Shown here one piece after another: positions 61,511 through 64,000 of a stretch of 64,000 bases of DNA. Each line of letters starts with the position of its first letter. Position 1 is the first letter of the stretch. The notes below the pieces were generated by a model. It was not told where the DNA came from, ran no database searches, and saw nothing but the letters and a program-made list of their open reading frames with translations. Source of the stretch: JBGPEQ01 sp050180895 (GTDB taxonomy: Bacteria; Pseudomonadota; Alphaproteobacteria; Dongiales; Dongiaceae); the NCBI GenBank assembly GCA_050180895.1, contig JBFXDS010000001.1, positions 744,001 to 808,000 of the forward strand, given 5' to 3'. Both the position numbers and the translations under genes were made by a program.

Positions 61511-62503
61511 TTGATCGGCAAGCTCTTCCGCCTCGTCCTTCTGCTGTTCGTCCTCGGCATCGGGTTGGCCGGAGGGGCTGTCTATTGGGGCTTCACCAAG
61601 TTCCATGAACCCGGGCCGGCGTCTGCGCCGACGATGCTGGTGATCGACCAGGGCATGGGGGTGCGGGCCATCGCCGACAAGCTGGCGGCGGCCGGCATCA
61701 TCGCGGAGCCGCTGATCTTTGCCGCCGGCGTCCGCGTCTATGCCGAGGGCCGGCCGCTGCGGGCGGGCGAATACGAGTTCCCGGCGCGCGCGAGCATGCG
61801 TCAGGCGATGCAGCAGATGATCGATGGGGCCACGGTCGTGCGCCGGTTGACGATTCCCGAGGGGCTGACCTCGGCCGAGATCGTCGCGCTGGTGGCGGCG
61901 GCGTCCGGTCTCGAAGGCACCTTGCCGCCGGCGGTCCCGGCCGACGGCACGCTGCTGCCGGAGACCTACTTCTATTCGAAGGGCGACAGCCGTGCGCAGA
62001 TCCTCGCGCGCATGGAGACGGCGATGACCGAAGCATTGGCCGAGCTGTGGCCGCTGCGCGACGAAGCGGTGCCGCTGACCACCACGGCGGCGGCGGTAAC
62101 CCTGGCCTCGATCGTCGAGAAGGAGACGGGCAAGGCGGAGGAGCGGCCGCGCGTCGCGGCGGTGTTCTTCAACCGGCTCGCCCGAGGCATGCCGCTGCAA
62201 TCCGATCCGACCGTCATCTATGCGCTGACCGACGGCGCCGGGCCGCTCGACCGCGCGCTGACGCGAGCGGACCTGCAGGTCGCCGATCCCTTCAACACCT
62301 ACGTCAATGCCGGCCTGCCGCCGGGCCCGATCGCCAATCCCGGCCGCGCCTCGCTCGATGCGGTCCTGCACCCGGCCACCACCAAGGATCTCTACTTTGT
62401 CGCCGACGGCACCGGCGGCCACGCCTTCGCCGAGACGCTCGACGAGCACAACCGCAACGTCGCCGCCTGGCGGAAGCTGCAAACGCAGCAGAGCTCGCAG
62501 TGA
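61511..62503 (+). CDS. mltG: Endolytic murein transglycosylase MltG
   Basis: A 330-residue inner-membrane enzyme that cuts nascent glycan strands. The N-terminal anchor is LFRLVLLLFVLGIGLAGGAV. A LysM-like part follows (VRAIADKLAAAGIIAEPLIF), and the catalytic Glu is in TLASIVEKETGKAEERPRVA near 203. LQSDPTVIYAL and GLPPGPIANPGRASLDAVL are diagnostic. It starts with TTG at 61511. Its place after fabF and near yicC is common in alphaproteobacteria. Confidence 0.93.
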   Translation: MIGKLFRLVLLLFVLGIGLAGGAVYWGFTKFHEPGPASAPTMLVIDQGMGVRAIADKLAAAGIIAEPLIFAAGVRVYAEGRPLRAGEYEFPARASMRQAMQQMIDGATVVRRLTIPEGLTSAEIVALVAAASGLEGTLPPAVPADGTLLPETYFYSKGDSRAQILARMETAMTEALAELWPLRDEAVPLTTTAAAVTLASIVEKETGKAEERPRVAAVFFNRLARGMPLQSDPTVIYALTDGAGPLDRALTRADLQVADPFNTYVNAGLPPGPIANPGRASLDAVLHPATTKDLYFVADGTGGHAFAETLDEHNRNVAAWRKLQTQQSSQ

Positions 62504-62519
62504 GGGCGCCGAGGGCCGG

Positions 62520-63281
62520 CTATATCTTCTTCGGCAGTCTGCGGAACAGCGGATCGGTCAGCGCCGGCGGCAGCGCGGCGGTCAGCCAGACCACGGCATA
62601 CATCGGCAAGGGAAAGGCGATGCGACCACGGTTGCGGGCAAGGCCGCGTCGGATGATGGCGGCGGCGCGCTCCGCCGTCATCAGGAACGGCATCGGGAAC
62701 TCATTGTTGGCGGTCATGCGGCTGACGACGAAGCCGGGACAGATGACGTTGACCTCGACGCCGTGCCGATGCAGGTCGCCGCGCAGGCCTTCGCCCCAGA
62801 CGCGCACCGCCGCCTTGCTGGCGGAATAGGTGGGGGCGCCCGGAAAGCCGCGGAACGAGGCGAGCGAACTCATCAGCGCAATCTGCCCGCGACCGCGGGC
62901 GACGAGTTTCGGAATCAGCGGCAGCACCGTGTTGTATACGCCATCCAGATTGACGGCGGCGACCTTGCGCGTCTGCTGCTCGGTCTCGACGCCGTTGCCG
63001 GTGCCGCCGCCCGTTCCGGCATTGGCGATCACCAGGTCGACGGGCGCGGCCGCGTCCACCTCCTCGATCCAGCGTGCCATGCCCGCCCGGTCGGTGACAT
63101 CGACGACCGCGGTGCGCACCGTCGCGCCGCGCTGCCGGCACGCCATGGCAACAGCGTCCAGCCGGGCGGCGTCGCGCCCGCCGAGGGCGATACTCGTCTC
63201 GGGACCGGCGTAGGCCAGGGCCAGGGCTTCACCGATGCCGCTGCTGGCGCCGGTGATGAGCAGGCTGCGCGGGTTCTGCAT
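62520..63281 (-). CDS. SDR family oxidoreductase
   Basis: A 253-residue SDR. SLLITGASSGIGEALALAYA binds NAD(P), VIANAGTGGGTGN follows near 93, and the catalytic Ser and Tyr/Lys are in IALMSSLASFRGFPGAPTYS and ASKAAVRVWGEGLRG. The C-terminus AVVWLTAALPPALTDPLFRR is hydrophobic and may associate with the membrane. It converges on mltG with a 16-base gap and is divergent from yicC. The substrate is unknown. Confidence 0.87.
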   Translation of the reverse strand: MQNPRSLLITGASSGIGEALALAYAGPETSIALGGRDAARLDAVAMACRQRGATVRTAVVDVTDRAGMARWIEEVDAAAPVDLVIANAGTGGGTGNGVETEQQTRKVAAVNLDGVYNTVLPLIPKLVARGRGQIALMSSLASFRGFPGAPTYSASKAAVRVWGEGLRGDLHRHGVEVNVICPGFVVSRMTANNEFPMPFLMTAERAAAIIRRGLARNRGRIAFPLPMYAVVWLTAALPPALTDPLFRRLPKKI

Positions 63282-63289
63282 GGCATCGC

Positions 63290-63318
63290 TTGTTGCCGAG
63301 TGTATGCAAGTATATAGT
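63290..63318 (+). promoter_or_regulatory. Putative promoter of yicC
   Basis: TTGTTG (63290-63295) and TATAGT (63313-63318) are 17 bases apart, in an AT-richer stretch between the divergent SDR and yicC genes. The start codon is 57 bases downstream. Confidence 0.5.
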
Positions 63319-63374
63319 GGCCAAAATCGGCTCTACCACTAGATTTCGTGATTACTCGGAGATCTGGAGACTCC

Positions 63375-64000
63375 TTGCCCATTGCCAGCATGACCGGTTT
63401 CGCGCGCGGCGAGGGCGCCGATGGCGCCGATATGCATCCGGGCCTGCACTGGGCCTGGGAGGTGAAGAGCGTCAACGGCCGCAATCTCGACGTACGCTGC
63501 CGGCTGCCCGTCGGCTTCGAAGCGCTGGAGTCCGTCGCCCGCGCCGCCATGGCGGAGCGGTTCAGGCGCGGCAACATGTCGGTCAGCCTGACGCTGTCGC
63601 GCGGGGGGGAGCCGCCGCGTGTGCGCATCAACCGTGCGCTCCTGGATCAACTCGTGGCGCTCGTCGGCGAGTTGCAGGTCAAAGTGGCGGCCGAGCCCCC
63701 GCGGCTCGACGGCCTCATCGGCATCCGCGGCGTCGTCGAGGTGGTCGAGGAGGAGGAGCCGACCGAAGCGCAGCGGGCGACGCGGCTCGGCCGCATGACG
63801 GAGACGCTGACGCGTGCGCTCGAGGCGTTGGCGACGATGCGGCTCGCGGAGGGCGCCCGGCTGGCCGCCGTGGTCGGACAGCATCTCGACAGCATCGAAG
63901 CGCTGCGCCAGCGCGCGGCGGACGCGGCCGGGGCGCAGCCCGCAGCGCTGCGGGCGCGCCTCAAGGCCCAGGTGGAGGCGCTGCTCGAGGCGTCGCCGGC
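63375..64000 (+). CDS. yicC: YicC family protein, N-terminal part
   Basis: From TTG 63375 the frame is open to the window edge, about 208 codons. PIASMTGFARGEGADGADMH, WAWEVKSVNGRNLDVRCRLP and FRRGNMSVSLTLSRGGEPPR are the YicC N-terminal domain; EEEEPTEAQRATRLGRMTET continues it. YicC is a ribonuclease-like protein linked to stress and stationary phase and usually lies before gmk. GGAG at 63366 favours the TTG; ATG 63390 is an alternative start. The C-terminus is outside the window. Confidence 0.9.
   Translation, partial: MPIASMTGFARGEGADGADMHPGLHWAWEVKSVNGRNLDVRCRLPVGFEALESVARAAMAERFRRGNMSVSLTLSRGGEPPRVRINRALLDQLVALVGELQVKVAAEPPRLDGLIGIRGVVEVVEEEEPTEAQRATRLGRMTETLTRALEALATMRLAEGARLAAVVGQHLDSIEALRQRAADAAGAQPAALRARLKAQVEALLEASP

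Overview
The window is a G+C-rich bacterial chromosome segment, most probably from an alphaproteobacterium of Rhodospirillales/Hyphomicrobiales type. The evidence is a GcrA cell-cycle regulator, the alphaproteobacterial gene order dnaB-alr-mlaE-mlaF-radA-cvpA-purF, the clusters rpsF-rpsR-rplI and fabD-fabG-acpP-fabF-mltG-yicC, and two LexA boxes of the alphaproteobacterial GTTC-N7-GTTC type. The species cannot be named from the sequence alone.

Layout. 1-2.0 kb: a partial M24 peptidase-family gene and a divergent GntR regulator, then mobile-element debris (DNA methyltransferase and serine-recombinase fragments) against a tRNA-Gln gene. 2.2-6.4 kb: ppx, rlmE, a host-attachment-family protein and guaB. 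6.6-13.1 kb: an accessory island of lower G+C inserted between guaB and rsmB. It carries a compact DNA phosphorothioation (Dnd) module whose DndE-like domain is fused to a HerA/FtsK-type ATPase, a broken EVE-like gene, higBA remnants, an intact Phd/PemK toxin-antitoxin pair and an SOS promoter. 13.4-17.6 kb: rsmB, a GNAT acetyltransferase, parD with a broken parE, and guaA. 17.6-27.3 kb: a LysR/cupin pair, thpR, a PAS protein, gcrA, a YfgM-like protein, bamB, der, a methyltransferase and PhoX. 27.5-32 kb: a ChrB-like operon with a palindromic, probably leaderless promoter, a second SOS promoter, repeats, and an IS1595-family element that seems to carry two passenger genes. 32-41 kb: the SDR-purF-cvpA-radA-mlaFE-alr-dnaB block on the minus strand, largely with overlapping start and stop codons. 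41-46.4 kb: a DUF2157/DUF4401/GDYXXLXY membrane cluster, cfa and the S6-S18-L9 operon. 46.4-55 kb: a second accessory region with repeats, a DUF2161 nuclease-like gene, a three-gene lower-G+C defence operon (GHKL ATPase/nuclease fusion plus a PtuA/PtuB-like pair), toxin-antitoxin remnants and a DUF3237 gene with a decayed partial copy. 54-57.7 kb: small enzyme-like genes and palindromic repeats. 58-64 kb: the fatty-acid synthesis cluster, mltG, an SDR and the start of yicC.

The most notable parts are the two defence loci: the Dnd module with a DndE-HerA fusion and no dndB or dndFGH nearby, and the operon in which a GHKL-ATPase/PD-(D/E)XK fusion precedes a Septu-like pair. Other points are two SOS-box promoters that lead into truncated reading frames sharing the same 15-bp start, a promoter whose spacer is a perfect 16-bp palindrome, and a repeated pattern of toxin-antitoxin loci that have lost the toxin. 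All functions are inferred from motifs read by eye; no database search was possible.
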